Shown in pieces: positions 34,252 through 46,378 of a DNA stretch of 64,000 nt. The notes below the pieces were generated by a model. The model made no database searches. It was given only the letters and a program-made list of their open reading frames with translations, and was not told the DNA's origin. The stretch is from Salarias fasciatus (Eukaryota; Chordata; Actinopteri; Blenniiformes; Blenniidae). Position numbers and translations under genes: made by a program. Each line of letters starts with the position of its first letter. Within the stretch, counting starts at the first letter, position 1. Where the stretch lies: contig NC_043753.1 in NCBI RefSeq assembly GCF_902148845.1, positions 6,995,750-7,059,749 on the forward strand, written 5' to 3'.

Positions 34252-34866
34252 ACGTTACATTTGAGGTTGATTTCCAATGTTTTCATGCTAAAGTCAAAGA
34301 GATGTGAAGCACTGAGCTGCATAAATGAGTCACTCACACCCCAATGAGCTGGAGATGCCACAGAAAGCTAACTTCCCCTTTTGACACCAAATCAGGAAGA
34401 AGTGAGACTTCTAGAAGCAGGAACTCTGTTTCTGTTCACATTGTAACGAGTTCCTGGAGAGATTTGAGACTTTAACTGCAGCGGATCAGCTGGAATACAC
34501 ACAGTTGGTGAGAAACCTTTTAACAGTCGACACTTTGACTTGAGATGTTTGTTGAAATGTATCATGTGGATTTTGAATGATTATGTGAAGAATTTAGGCT
34601 GTATTGTCAGCATTTTGCTCTTGAAGTTGGCGTAAGAATGTCTATAAGATTCAACATAGAAATGAATCCAATGTTATTTTGAATAAAGAAGATGAGCAAA
34701 GCAATGCTTCAGATCTGAATTTACAGTAGATGTTTGAGCTCCGGAGTCTCAGATATGAACAGTTTGAAGCAAAGACAATTGTTTATTGAAAGAACAGTAC
34801 TGGACGTCTTACTTTTTCCTCTGTCTTTAACATGTCCACTGTGTGAATGTGCAGCTTACAGTCAAC

Positions 34867-37526
34867 ATGTTTCTTCTTCTGAGTGTTTTCTTCCTCCCAG
34901 GTGAGCTCTCTGTTGATATTATGCTTCTTTAATATATTTGAAGGTTTAAAATAAATGATTCAGATTGTAAATTGAGTTCACCAATTGTTTGGTTTCCAGC
35001 TGTTTTGGTTCATTGTGCCGATCCAGAAGAATATCTCCTCATCACTGCACCAAAGAGTCTGGAAGCAGTGAATGGATCCTGTTTGATTATCCCGTGCAGC
35101 TTTGAAGCTCTTGATAAAGAAAAGTTTAATAACTCAAGAAAAATAGTTGCACTGTGGATTAAAGATGAATCAAATTTTGAGGATCATCCAGAAAGAATAG
35201 TTTTTAACAGCAGTGATGCAGTTAACTACCCTAATATCAGCATCATCGGAGACCTGAAAGAAAGAAACTGCACCACCAAGTTTAATAGATTACCTTTAAA
35301 TGACACAACGTTTTACTTTAGAATTGAGAATGAATCATTCAAGGCCACAGCTGCTTTTGATCCTGTTGAAATTAAACTGAAAGGTAAGACTGATGCATTT
35401 ATGAACTTTTCAATGATAAAATGTCACATTTAAGATGTAAATTTGACTCCATGATGTTTTGAATCAGTTGATTTTATCATTGCTGAAGACGGTGGTTTTG
35501 TTGTGGAAGGGGTGTCCTGCAAAGACAGGAAACTGTCTGCACTGCTGTATTTAACATAAAACTCAGTATTCAGCCTAAAACAACCTGGAAACTATTGTAG
35601 TTATTGACTGAAAACTCAGTTCACAGCTTTCTCTAAATTTATTTAAAGTTAAAAGTTGTTTTTATGATTGATATATTAATCTGGAGTCTCATACAATTTC
35701 ATCAGTTACTAGAAGAACTTGTCCAACCTGTCATATGTTGTATTTTTACGTGTAAAAATGTGTGTTTAATGTGAAACTGCAGGTTCTCCTCCGAGGCCCA
35801 GATTAGAAGACTCAGGTGGTCTGAAGGACCTGAAGGAGAAGGAGTCTGTCACGATAACCTGCTCAGCTCTCACTCCCTGTCCACACTCCCCTCCTCAACT
35901 CACCTGGAGTCTCCAACAAGACGCTCACAGCCAAACTGAGCAAAACACAGACGGAACCTTCAGCACTACAATCCAGAAGACCATCACTCTGTCAGACACA
36001 CATGATGGATTGAAGATCAGCTGCTCTGCTGTGTATCCTGTTGATGGAGGAGAAGCTGTGAAAACACCTGTGGCAGAGTTAACTCTCAGTGTTTCATGTG
36101 AGTGATCCTGTCAGCTCATCACAGTTCAGATGTTTCTGATGAATCAAGTTAATCTGAGTCTTGATTTTTCCCTCAGATGCTCCTAAAGACACGACAGCCC
36201 CATCAGGTAGGTGGGTCAACCTGTGGTTCCTTCCTCTGGTTCCTCCTGGACTGAGGGTTTGGTCATCTCTGAGTTGATACTCTGTGGCTCCCTCAGGTTT
36301 AGCAGAGTACCAGGTGCCTGCGTTTCCTGGTTCAGAGCCTGTTTGCCTCATTTACCAGCAGTGGTTTTGCTACAAGTCGCTTCACATCACGTACCAGTCG
36401 AACCCAGAAGAGAAACCCTTCTGATAATTTTAATAGGGAACTGTTTCTGGTTCAGGAAGAGGTTTCGATCTCTCTTTTTCAGAACTATGACTAAAAGGAA
36501 AATCTCCTCCTCACCCCCCTCAGTCTTTTCCTGCTGATAGAGCAGAATCGATTTCAACACGAGAAGACAATCAGTCATGTAATAATGTTCATCTTAGTAT
36601 GATTTTCTTTTTGCTCCAAACAGGAAGCCTTGGTCCTTTGGTGATCTCCATTTCAGTGAGCATCGGCTTTGTGTTCATCTGCCTGGTTTTCTCTGTCTGG
36701 TCAGTACCTTGAACTAAAACATCTGACAGCAGCAGCTGTTATTAATACTGGTTTGACCTCAGTCTGGATTCTTCTCACTTCATGGAGATTTTCACTTTCC
36801 TGATTCTTTCAGGTGGTTTAAGAGGCGTCGACGCCCACAACAGACTCAGGTCGGTACATTTCACCATGCGTGGTTCGACTGTACTCTTTACTGGACAAAG
36901 ATTATATGAAGCAGATCAGTCAGCCAAAACATTATTACCAGTTGGATAATATCCCTGTTTTGCTGCTAAAGCTGCTCTGACCTGTTGAGTGATGATCTCC
37001 AACAGATCATCTTAGGCTGTGATGTGTCGTCTGGCTCTAAGGCCCTGTTTACATGATGTATTTCTATTTTTCACCCTACTTTACAAGAAGCATCTCCCAC
37101 TGTTTATGTATATCAAGCAATTGGAGTATAATTCAATTCATTCTTTTCCAATTCATTCTGCTTCATTATTCCTCATCAGACTGGTTGACAGTGAACAGAA
37201 GCTGTTATTCAGCACTGACCTGGACGATCTCGTTCACCCCAGTTTCCATTCATTCACTGTTTCAACAGGCTCAAACAGCAGAGGAGTTTTCCAGCTACTT
37301 GGCGGCAGACGAAGCAGAGAGGGACGTCAGCGGCGACGAAGGCCTTCAATACGAACACGTCAGCTTCTCAAAGCGGAGAGATGAAGCTGTGACCGTGTCA
37401 GCTCAGGACACCAGACAGCAGGAAGAGACCGTGTACACACAGGTCAAAGTTCACAAGCCAGAAAGCCACTCAAGTCAGGTTGCTGATGTGCCCGAGGATC
37501 TCTACGCTAAAGTCAAGAAAAAATGA
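34867..37526 (+). CDS. Siglec/CD22-like inhibitory Ig receptor C with ITIM and ITSM
   Basis: Plus-strand exons: 34867-34900 (signal peptide MFLLLSVFFLP), 35000-35383 (V-set), 35783-36097 (C2-set), 36177-36206 (30-bp stub), 36624-36699 (membrane), 36813-36849 (basic WWFKRRRRPQQ), 37269-37526 (tail, stop). The total is 377 codons plus stop, with all phases consistent. The V domain is about 94% identical to that of A and keeps FYFRIE with the Siglec arginine. The membrane segment has no charged residue. The tail carries LQYEHV (a perfect ITIM, L-x-Y-x-x-V), TVYTQV (a perfect ITSM, T-x-Y-x-x-V) and DLYAKV. This predicts SHP-1/SHP-2-type inhibitory signalling on leukocytes after binding sialylated ligand. 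The stub exon is the start of the third Ig exon seen whole in B. A non-coding first exon probably ends near 34509 (donor GTGAGA). Confidence 0.88.
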
Positions 37527-37842
37527 GTTTCTTCAACCTCCACATCCTGCAGATCAAATCCAAAAGAGCTAACCACTGCTCCACCGTGCCTCAACACACT
37601 TTAGTTATATCTGTCAAGTTCTTATTTTTATCATTTTTTTCCCCGTTTGTAAATCGTGTTTGCTTTTCTGCATAATTTGATCTTCTATTTGTGTTGAGAA
37701 ACACTGTAAAACAAATAAGTATTGCTATTCTTTATATTTGCAACATATGCACTGGAAAATCTGTAACATTAAATTGCAGTGATGGCAAATTTTAAGAATC
37801 AGATCCTAACATTTTCCAATGATTGTAAATTAAATAGAACAA

Positions 37843-37848
37843 AATAAA
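37843..37848 (+). terminator. polyadenylation signal AATAAA of receptor C
   Basis: AATAAA lies about 317 bp after the stop of receptor C, in an AT-rich 3' region. Confidence 0.5.
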
Positions 37849-38738
37849 AATGAAATATTTCACTTAAAGTCTGATAAACATGAAGAATGTGGAACATTTA
37901 CGAATGATGTTCAATTATGGGGAAGAAGTGAAACATCTGACTAACTGGTTGTCCATTTGTTTTTGTAAAGTTTCTGTAAAAATGAAAAAGTCAAAAAAAG
38001 TTTCTGCAATTGAATCCATTTATTCATTGCACCATAATAAAAACCTTTGGCAAACACCTTCTAAAAAATACCTAATAATCTCAGTCGCATTTCATTATTG
38101 GTCCAGAATCTCACATAGTGTGCGTGTAAACATCACTGGGAATCATACAGTTTAATCACAAACATTACAAAAGTGGCTGAATTAAATCTGCATAGTCGTC
38201 CACAAACTTCTCGGTCACCGACTGACCTTCTGCTAAAAGTCTTCATGTGGTAAAATAAAAAAAAAAAAAAGAAGCTTGGATTGAAACAAAAACGGGGTGT
38301 TTGTGAATTGAAAATAAGATAAAATGTATTTACTCAGTGAGATTAAGTCTTCGGCCTGTAAACACAAGCAGCTTGAACACTGTTTTGTTAAAAGGCACCA
38401 CGAGGTAGCCGTGTTGGCCCCCACCCCCTCCCTCCACCCGTCTTAGTGTCAAGTAATGAAGATGTGCACTTGTTTTTTTTTTTCTTTCAAGAGTTTTCTC
38501 CTCAAACAGAGAAAAAAGGCACAAGAGGACATGAACTGGTGTTTAAATAAAGCTGATTAAAGCACCGTGCGGCGTGTTTCTGTAGCTGCTGTCGTGTTTT
38601 AGTCCCTCAACGTGAAAACTAAAGATGAGAGTTAGACGTTTCTCTGCACGGTGAAGCTTCCGGACGCTTCTCTGACGTAGTTACACCCGACCCAGACCAG
38701 CAGCGGCTCAGTTCGTCCCCCTCCGTCGCTGCGGGGTT

Positions 38739-41700
38739 CTACTGGTGCACTCTGTCCTCCAGCGCCTTCAGCTCCGCCTCGATCTGCGCCGGCAGGTCGG
38801 CGCCGACCTGCTGGGTGAAGTAGGCCCTCAGCTCCTTGGTTTCGTTCTGCCAGAAGGCCGTGGGCACGTCGAACAGGGCGCCCATGTCCACCTTGCCCCC
38901 CAGGCCCTCGGTGTTGATGGCGCCGTCCACCGGCAGCCAGCCGATCACGCTCTTGGCGGCGGCCTCGTCGTCCCGCTCCCGGCCGCAGCGCCTGAAGATC
39001 CACTCCAGCACGCGGGCGTTCTCCCCGAAGCCGGGCCACAGGAAGGAGCCGCTCGCCGGGTCCTTCCGGAACCAGTTGACGTGGAAGATCTTGGGGAGCT
39101 GGGTCGGGGCCTTCCGGCTCTGCATGCTGAGCCAGTGGGCCAGGTAGTCGCCGAAGTTGTAACCGAAGAAGGGCCGCATGGCGAAGGGGTCGTGCATGAT
39201 GGTCTTCCCTGCAGGGACCAGGCGTCAGCGCTGGAGTTACCGACTGAGATCTAAAACTGCCTTCTCAAAGGCTCACTCTCGGGTACAGACCTTTGTGCTC
39301 TGCAGCTGCTGTGGCTTCGGATCTCATGGCGGCTCCCACGAACACTCCGTGCTGCCAGCTGAAAGACTCGTAGACCAGCGGGACTCCTGAAACATCAACG
39401 AAAGTTCCCCGTTTTAACTGTTCACTTCGAGTTATCCGAGTACAAACCTCACTATTTGTCATTATCATCATCCCAAAAATCTAATACTTAAAAACCTTTA
39501 AACCATTGAACTCGGACGCCTCTCTGAGCAGACGAGGCCGTGACACTGACCTTCGGGTCTCCTGCCTCCGAAGATGATGGCGTCGATGGGAACGCCCTGC
39601 TCGCTCTCCCACAGCGGGTCGATGATGGGGCACTGGGCGGCCGGGGCGCAGAAGCGGGAGTTGGGGTGGGCGCAGGGGGTGGAGCTGCCTGTGAGCACAG
39701 AGGGAACCTGATGTAATAGGAGGCGGACGCCACCGGGTGGCAGCAGAAACACTGGAACTGCAAACTCAGGCCGCCGTCAAACATTTTCCACTGCTGTGGA
39801 GTTTATTTGATCTTTTCATCCTTAAGTCAAAACATGCGAAGAAACTGTATTAATCAACTTTTATAAACTCTACATGTCACGGAAAATCCACTCAGAATGA
39901 TGTGAAAGCTGGAGCTGTGCGTATCGCTGCTCCCTTCATTTATTCCTGTGTAAATATATCTGTCAATACCTCCTACAATATTCTCATTAGTCTTGTTTGA
40001 ACAGTGGATTTTTTTATATACCTTTATTTGATGAATAATATGAAGACACTGCAGATTCCAATTATACTTTATATCAAAAAATGATTCAATATTTCAGCCA
40101 CGTTAAACTGTATATAAAGTTACTTGTGCATTTCTACATATATATGTATGCATTTCTAGATAGGTGTGTACATGAGATACTTATTTACTTGCTGTATATT
40201 ATGTAAATTCATATAAAGCTAGATTTATGTATTTTCAGACAGATCTGAGATTACATCTGTTTGTTCCTTCATTTTCTTGGAGTATTGCACAGTAATTACT
40301 GTTATTACGACTAAATATTGTATATTTGAATGGATATATATTGCACTATTTCCCGCATGGGATCAATAGAGTCTATCGTTTTATGTGAGGATATCAAACA
40401 TGTGAAGTGACGTTTCCGCCTCTTCACTGAATCTCCACCAGGCGGCAGCAGCAGGGACTGGGACTGGAACCAGACCCAGAGACGTACCAGGCTGCCAGGT
40501 CTTCCCGTGCCAGTCGGTGAGCGTGACGCCGGCGGGCGGGGGGTCCAGTCCCTCCCACCACACGCCCCCGTCGCTGGTCTCCCCCACGTTGGTGAAGACG
40601 GTGTTCCTGGCGATGGTGGACATGGCGTAGGGGTTGGTCTTGTCGGAGGTGCCCGGCGCCACGCCGAAGAAGCCGTTCTCTGGGTTGATGGCCCGGAGTT
40701 TCCCTGCAGGGAGAGAGACGGACTGCGCTCGGAATCGTTCTCCTCTCCGCAAGATCGACTCCGACCTCTGACCTCCGCCTGCCCCTCTGCTCACCCTGAC
40801 TGTCGAACTTCATCCAGGCGATGTCGTCGCCAACACACTCCACCTTCCAGCCGGGCAGCGCCGGCTTCATCATGGCCAGGTTGGTTTTCCCGCAGGCGCT
40901 GGGGAAGGCAGCCGCCACGTACCGCTTCACCCCCTGAGGGTTGGTGATCCCCAGGATCTGAGAGGCGGAGAGGGAACGAGAGCAGACGCCTGAAACGCTA
41001 CGAAGACCTGGGCCTCAATTCTGGACTTTAAATTTTTCACGCTTTGAAACAACAGGAAGTGATAGATCACGTGTTGGACCTGTCAATACTACGAAGTACT
41101 CTAAAAATATTTATCTTTCATGTAAATTTAACCGCAATATTTGTGCAGGTTTGCAATTTCACTATTTCTCCAAAGTCTGAATTTCTTCCCTGAGTTCCAG
41201 TTTTCATCAATTCCTGCAATATTTTGGAAAGAAAATCACCTTAAAATGTATCACAATATTTGAGGAAATGAGTCATTAAATCATGTTTTGTTTTTTTTTA
41301 CCAATGGAATAAATTACAAATATGTTATTAGAAATTACAACATGTAGTTTGAATCCCTGATCATTTAGCATTAACAATGTTTCTACTTTTGTTAAATGTT
41401 GGGAATAAATGTCATTTAAAGGCATTTTGTCCTGCTGAAAGTTATTAACGTAGACTGAACCTAAAGTGAAGGAAAATGTGGAAATAGCCTGTATATGATT
41501 GACGCCGGTCAGCACTGAGAACTTGGTTCTGAGCTGGATTTTTAACCCGTTTATTCCCAGGAGCTCACCAGCATGTGCTCGGCCAGCCAGCCCTCATCCT
41601 TGGCGATGCGGGAGGCGATGCGCAGGGCGAAGCACTTCTTCCCCAGCAGAGAGTTTCCTCCGTAGCCGCTGCCGAAGGACAGGATCTGCCTGGAGTCCGG

Positions 41701-44700
41701 CAGGTGAGTGATCAGGACCTTTTCCGGGTTGCAGGGCCACGAGTTGACCAGAGGACCTGAAGGGTGAAAGAAAACCAACTTAAACCAACAAGAGCACAGA
41801 ATGTGAACACAGGCTGACTCGGGATTTCTTTTTTTAAGGTACTTTTTAGAGGTAAAGGTCGTCCTAAAGTGTGCTGGCAGCGGACAAACTCCTCTCCTTC
41901 GGCCAGTTTGTTCAGAACCGGGGTTCCCATCCGGGTCATGATGCCCATGCTGGCCACGACGTACGGCGAGTCCGTCACCTGCAAGAGGAGGACGGGCAAC
42001 AACCTTCATCATGGACAATCAGCCAACAACAGAAAACAGCAATGAACAAAACTTTGTTTCCAAGAATACATTCCTTCATTTATGTATTATTGCAATAATC
42101 TTACTTTAAATGGCACTTAAGGTCATAATTTATTACATTATTGTCAAATGCTGTTAGGATAATGAATTTATTGCATTTAAAAAGGCTAAAAATACTGTAT
42201 AATTAGCTTTATTAAGCATGATATGGTTAAAATTATTGCATTACAGCCTCAATGACTATTAAAATAGCCTCAATCATTAAATTATTGACTTTGATCACAA
42301 TTAAAATTACCCTAATTATGATAGTATAAGTTTTATTGCAGATAACATGATTAAAATTGTTACATTATTGGCTTTACTGCCATCGAAATGTAATAAATTA
42401 CTACATTAGCTTTCTTGGATTTCAAATTGCCAAAAATATTACATTGTTGTTTTCAAAACATAAAATACTTGAAATTATTACATTAATTTCTTTATTACAT
42501 AACATGTTATTTATTCCTGAACATACATCAGTTACAATCATGAAAATGCTCCATAATGTAGATTCTATTGGGTATAAAACTGCTGTAAACCTGGTAATCG
42601 TCGACAGTTTATTCAGATAAATGACCAATCATGTAGTCGTGTTGGATCGAGGAGAAGAAACGCTACCTGGACGCCGTATTTAGACAGCGTTGATCCGACT
42701 GGACCCATACTGAAGGGGATCACATACATGGTCCGGCCTGCGGAGACGACACGGGGCGGAGGCCGTTAAACACTGAGGAACCGCTCAAAAAACAGGAATG
42801 AAACACCTGCGGGTTCAACACTTCTGGTGAAGTGAAAGAAAAAGAAATGCTGGGGTCGAGGATGTTTGACCTTCAGAAGGAAAACATGTTTGACAGTTCT
42901 GTGAACTCAACTCAACTTCATTCAGGAATTCAGAACATGCTGCAGCTCATACATTAATAAACTCAATCCAGAAATGTTGGCGTAATTATTAATTCTAAGC
43001 GTTCTCGTAGCAAAACACACCACTGTATGATGGTTGTGAGGATGAAGAAAAAAATGAATAAATGTGAGAGACTGTGTGTCTTTAAGGGGTTTATCTTCTG
43101 TAATGTTGCTGAAAGGGTGCAGGTGAAGTAGGACCTCTTTAGAGTGAAAGCTGTAAAACATTAAATATCCACTGACATGGACAAACTGTGTCGCTACCTG
43201 TTTTCCATGAAAGCACAGACCTGCCATGGAGCCGGGGAATCGCTCCCGTCGGGCCTCCTGCCAGTCCGACTCACTCATCCAGTTCCCCAGCTGGCTCTTG
43301 GCCCCCCCGGCGGGGATGGGGATGGTGTCTCTCTGTTTCTTGGTCACGATCACGGTCTTGCTCTCCACCCGGGCCACGTCCTTCGGGTCCGTCCGAGCCA
43401 ACCAGCTTCCGAGCAAAAAGACATCGAGGCCCCGTTTCGGTTTCACTCGGATTAAAAACGGTGATTTGATTTGGGGAAAGCGGTGAATCCTCACCAGTTG
43501 TCATATTTGGGGAGTCTCTTCACCATGCCGTCCTTCTCCAGGCCGGCCAGGATGTTGGCCGTCTCCTCCGGCGTGCCCGTCACCACGTGCACCTTGCTGG
43601 GTTTGCACTCGTCCGCCGCTCCCTTCACGAAGTCTGCCACCGCCGGGGGCAGCGAGGGGATGGAGGCCAGCGAGCGGACGCCAGCGGCTGCCCCGACGCC
43701 CCCCTGCCTGAAACAGACGAGGAAAGAAGGCATTCAAAAAAATATCGGCTTTGTTTGAGTCGTCGCCATGCATCTCCGGCATTCCTCCTACGAGCTGTTT
43801 GGAAGTGACGCGATGAACGTCAGACCAACAAACAAACCAGATGCACCTCCGTTCATTCCTGCACAGAGAATATTTGTTCTGGACAGACCTGCCATGCAAG
43901 GTCGATCGCAGGCATGCAATATGTACCCGACGGTAAAGAACACGCGGCGGAGCGTTCCTCAATCAGTGGAGGGATTTAAACTGGCAAAACCCACAAGACT
44001 GAATTCTGAATAACTCACCTGAGATCAGAGTTTTATCAAATAGAAAAATGTATACATTTTGTGGGGTTTAGACGTCGGGTGCTCGCTCCTGGGTGACAGT
44101 CAGCGCCTCAAACTGACTCCTAAATGCATAAAGGGGGGCCTGCCGGGGGGGTCCCGGCTATTCTTTGTTGGCTGTACAATATTCACAAACACAAGCCAGC
44201 TGCATGTGTGTATGCATGTGCATCTGCTGCATGCGCTCAACAATGGCACATACAAAGTGGGGGCAGGGGGGGGGGGGGGGGGGGGGCTTTGTGTTCTGCA
44301 TGTGGGGACCGTGCATGACCTCGGGTTTACCTCCAAACAGACAACAAATTGTACGGATTTCTTTCAGAAGCAGGAAAATGCATGCATGCACACACACACA
44401 CACACACACACACTGCAACTGCAGCGTGCAGACACACACGAACGCAGCGCCGCCGTGCAAAGGGCGCGAGCAGCGAGCATGTTAAGGAGTTCAAAACGAG
44501 AGGGCGAGATAACATGTAACCGGACGGCGAGGGGGCAAAGAGCTGGGAGCAGAGTTCAAACTCCCCATGCGGCGTACCTGCTCCCAGTTTAACTATTAAT
44601 GACGGAGCAAACAGCCAGAAGACGAGAGCCTCGCATGCTGCGAGTTCTGCACGTCGCACCTGCAGCATGGGATTTTCTGTGCAGTTTCCATGTTCTTCAG

Positions 44701-46332
44701 TATTTCTGATGTGGTGACTTGAACTTGCTTGTCGGTCTGAAGATGAGTGTTTCTTTGGACTGTCCTTCACTCACACTCAGCTTGGATCCAAGGCCTCATT
44801 TTCATGATGTTTCATGTGAAAATGCATCGTTTCAGCATTTTCTTTTCAGAAAAGTTGTGCGTTCAAGCGAAAGCGCTTTAAAAACGATGTCTGTTTGCAG
44901 GGACATGTCAAACACTGAAAGCGATGTAGTGAGCATGCCGGGCCACAGGGCGGTGCTGTCGGCTGTTCTTAGAACCGTTATTGTCTGCAGAAGAACTAAT
45001 TTCAACAGTCGAGCAGCAGCTTTTCAGACAAGTTGTAATTTCCTCGGTTTCCATGGAAACGGAGTCGGCACGTTTTCGTTGGCTCTGAGCATCATCGTCA
45101 CGCAAACAGACAAAACTCAACATTCGTTAAGGTTGAGGTTGTTGGAGCGAGCAATACGAAAGAAAGTGTTTCAACCAATTCCAGTGGATCATGACTCGGC
45201 AATGAACTGAAAGAGGTCAACACAGCCCCGTCAGAATGACCTTTGGCCCCTCAAAACACCCGCAAACTGGAGAAACACCATGATATTAGACCTGGGGCGT
45301 CAAACTCATTTTAGCTCAGGGGCCACGTCTATGTAAAAGTTTGTTTTCGCAAAATGTTTCATAATTCCTCCAAAAATGTCAACCATCTCGACATAAAGCT
45401 CAGTTTACAGAAACGTTCAGCTGCCAAATTCAGTGAAATGTCCAGAAAGTTTGTCCTATAGCGGCTGGATGATGCATGTTTTTAACAATGGAGCTAACGC
45501 TATGCGTTCAAAGTCGATGATTTTGTTGCAATTCTGACAATGTTGGAGGTAATTTCCTGGATCAGGCTGGAGCTCGTCACGGGCCTCGTGCTTTATACAC
45601 ACACACTTTAAATCAAGGGCCTGGTGTCGGGCATGCCTCTAATTACATAATCGCTGGTGTGCTGCTGCACATCGTCTCCATCGTGACCGGGATTAGCAGA
45701 GAAGATGAGCAGGACTGGATCAGATAATTAATTAACAGGCACAGGGGAGCTTGTTAAACGTTGCTTTCCTTCTGCAGAACGAGTGAGAGATTAGCAGCTC
45801 TGTTGTTTCTTATCGGCGCTGGAGAAGCCGAGGCGTTTGATGACCTTTGCTCTTAATTTTTCCCCTGCAGTCATCCATCCCTTCACAGCGTTATCTCTGC
45901 CTCCTGACGCCCCCACCCCCCCATTCGCCGCCAGCAGGCTGCGACTTGTTCCATGCGGCAGGAGCCAGAAGAGGGGACGAGTCCACGAAATGGGTCGAAG
46001 CTGGACGGCTTTTCCCCCCAAACACACCTCCGGACCGGCGAGCCAATCCTCGGCCACCACAGGCCGACACGCCTACACCTTCCCCTCACCCCCAAACCCC
46101 CCCACCCAAGGGATCCTGGTCCACAGCCCCTTCGGGGGCAGTCTGCTCATGGAACGAGCTGCAGAAAACATGCACACATGCTTCATACATGATCCAGGCT
46201 CAAGGAACACAAAGTTCTCTGAGGAAATCCAAAAAAAGAAAAACGCACACTCTCTGGACATCCTGTGAAACTCTCAGCCATCAAGCGTCAAATACAAACA
46301 GAATGAACTGTGAGTCTCAAACACAGCATGAT

Positions 46333-46378
<46 letters not shown>

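Noticed and set aside
22697-34347. A 62-codon open frame (NCHDSPPTSSSD...) upstream of receptor A and again upstream of receptor C
   Set aside because: It looked like a conserved small protein, but in copy A the frame opens with TTG rather than ATG. The two copies sit in duplicated promoter DNA, so their similarity is explained by duplication.
38745-39254. A plus-strand frame of 169 codons opposite the last pck2 exon
   Set aside because: It is antisense to strongly conserved PEPCK sequence in GC-rich DNA; no product recognised.
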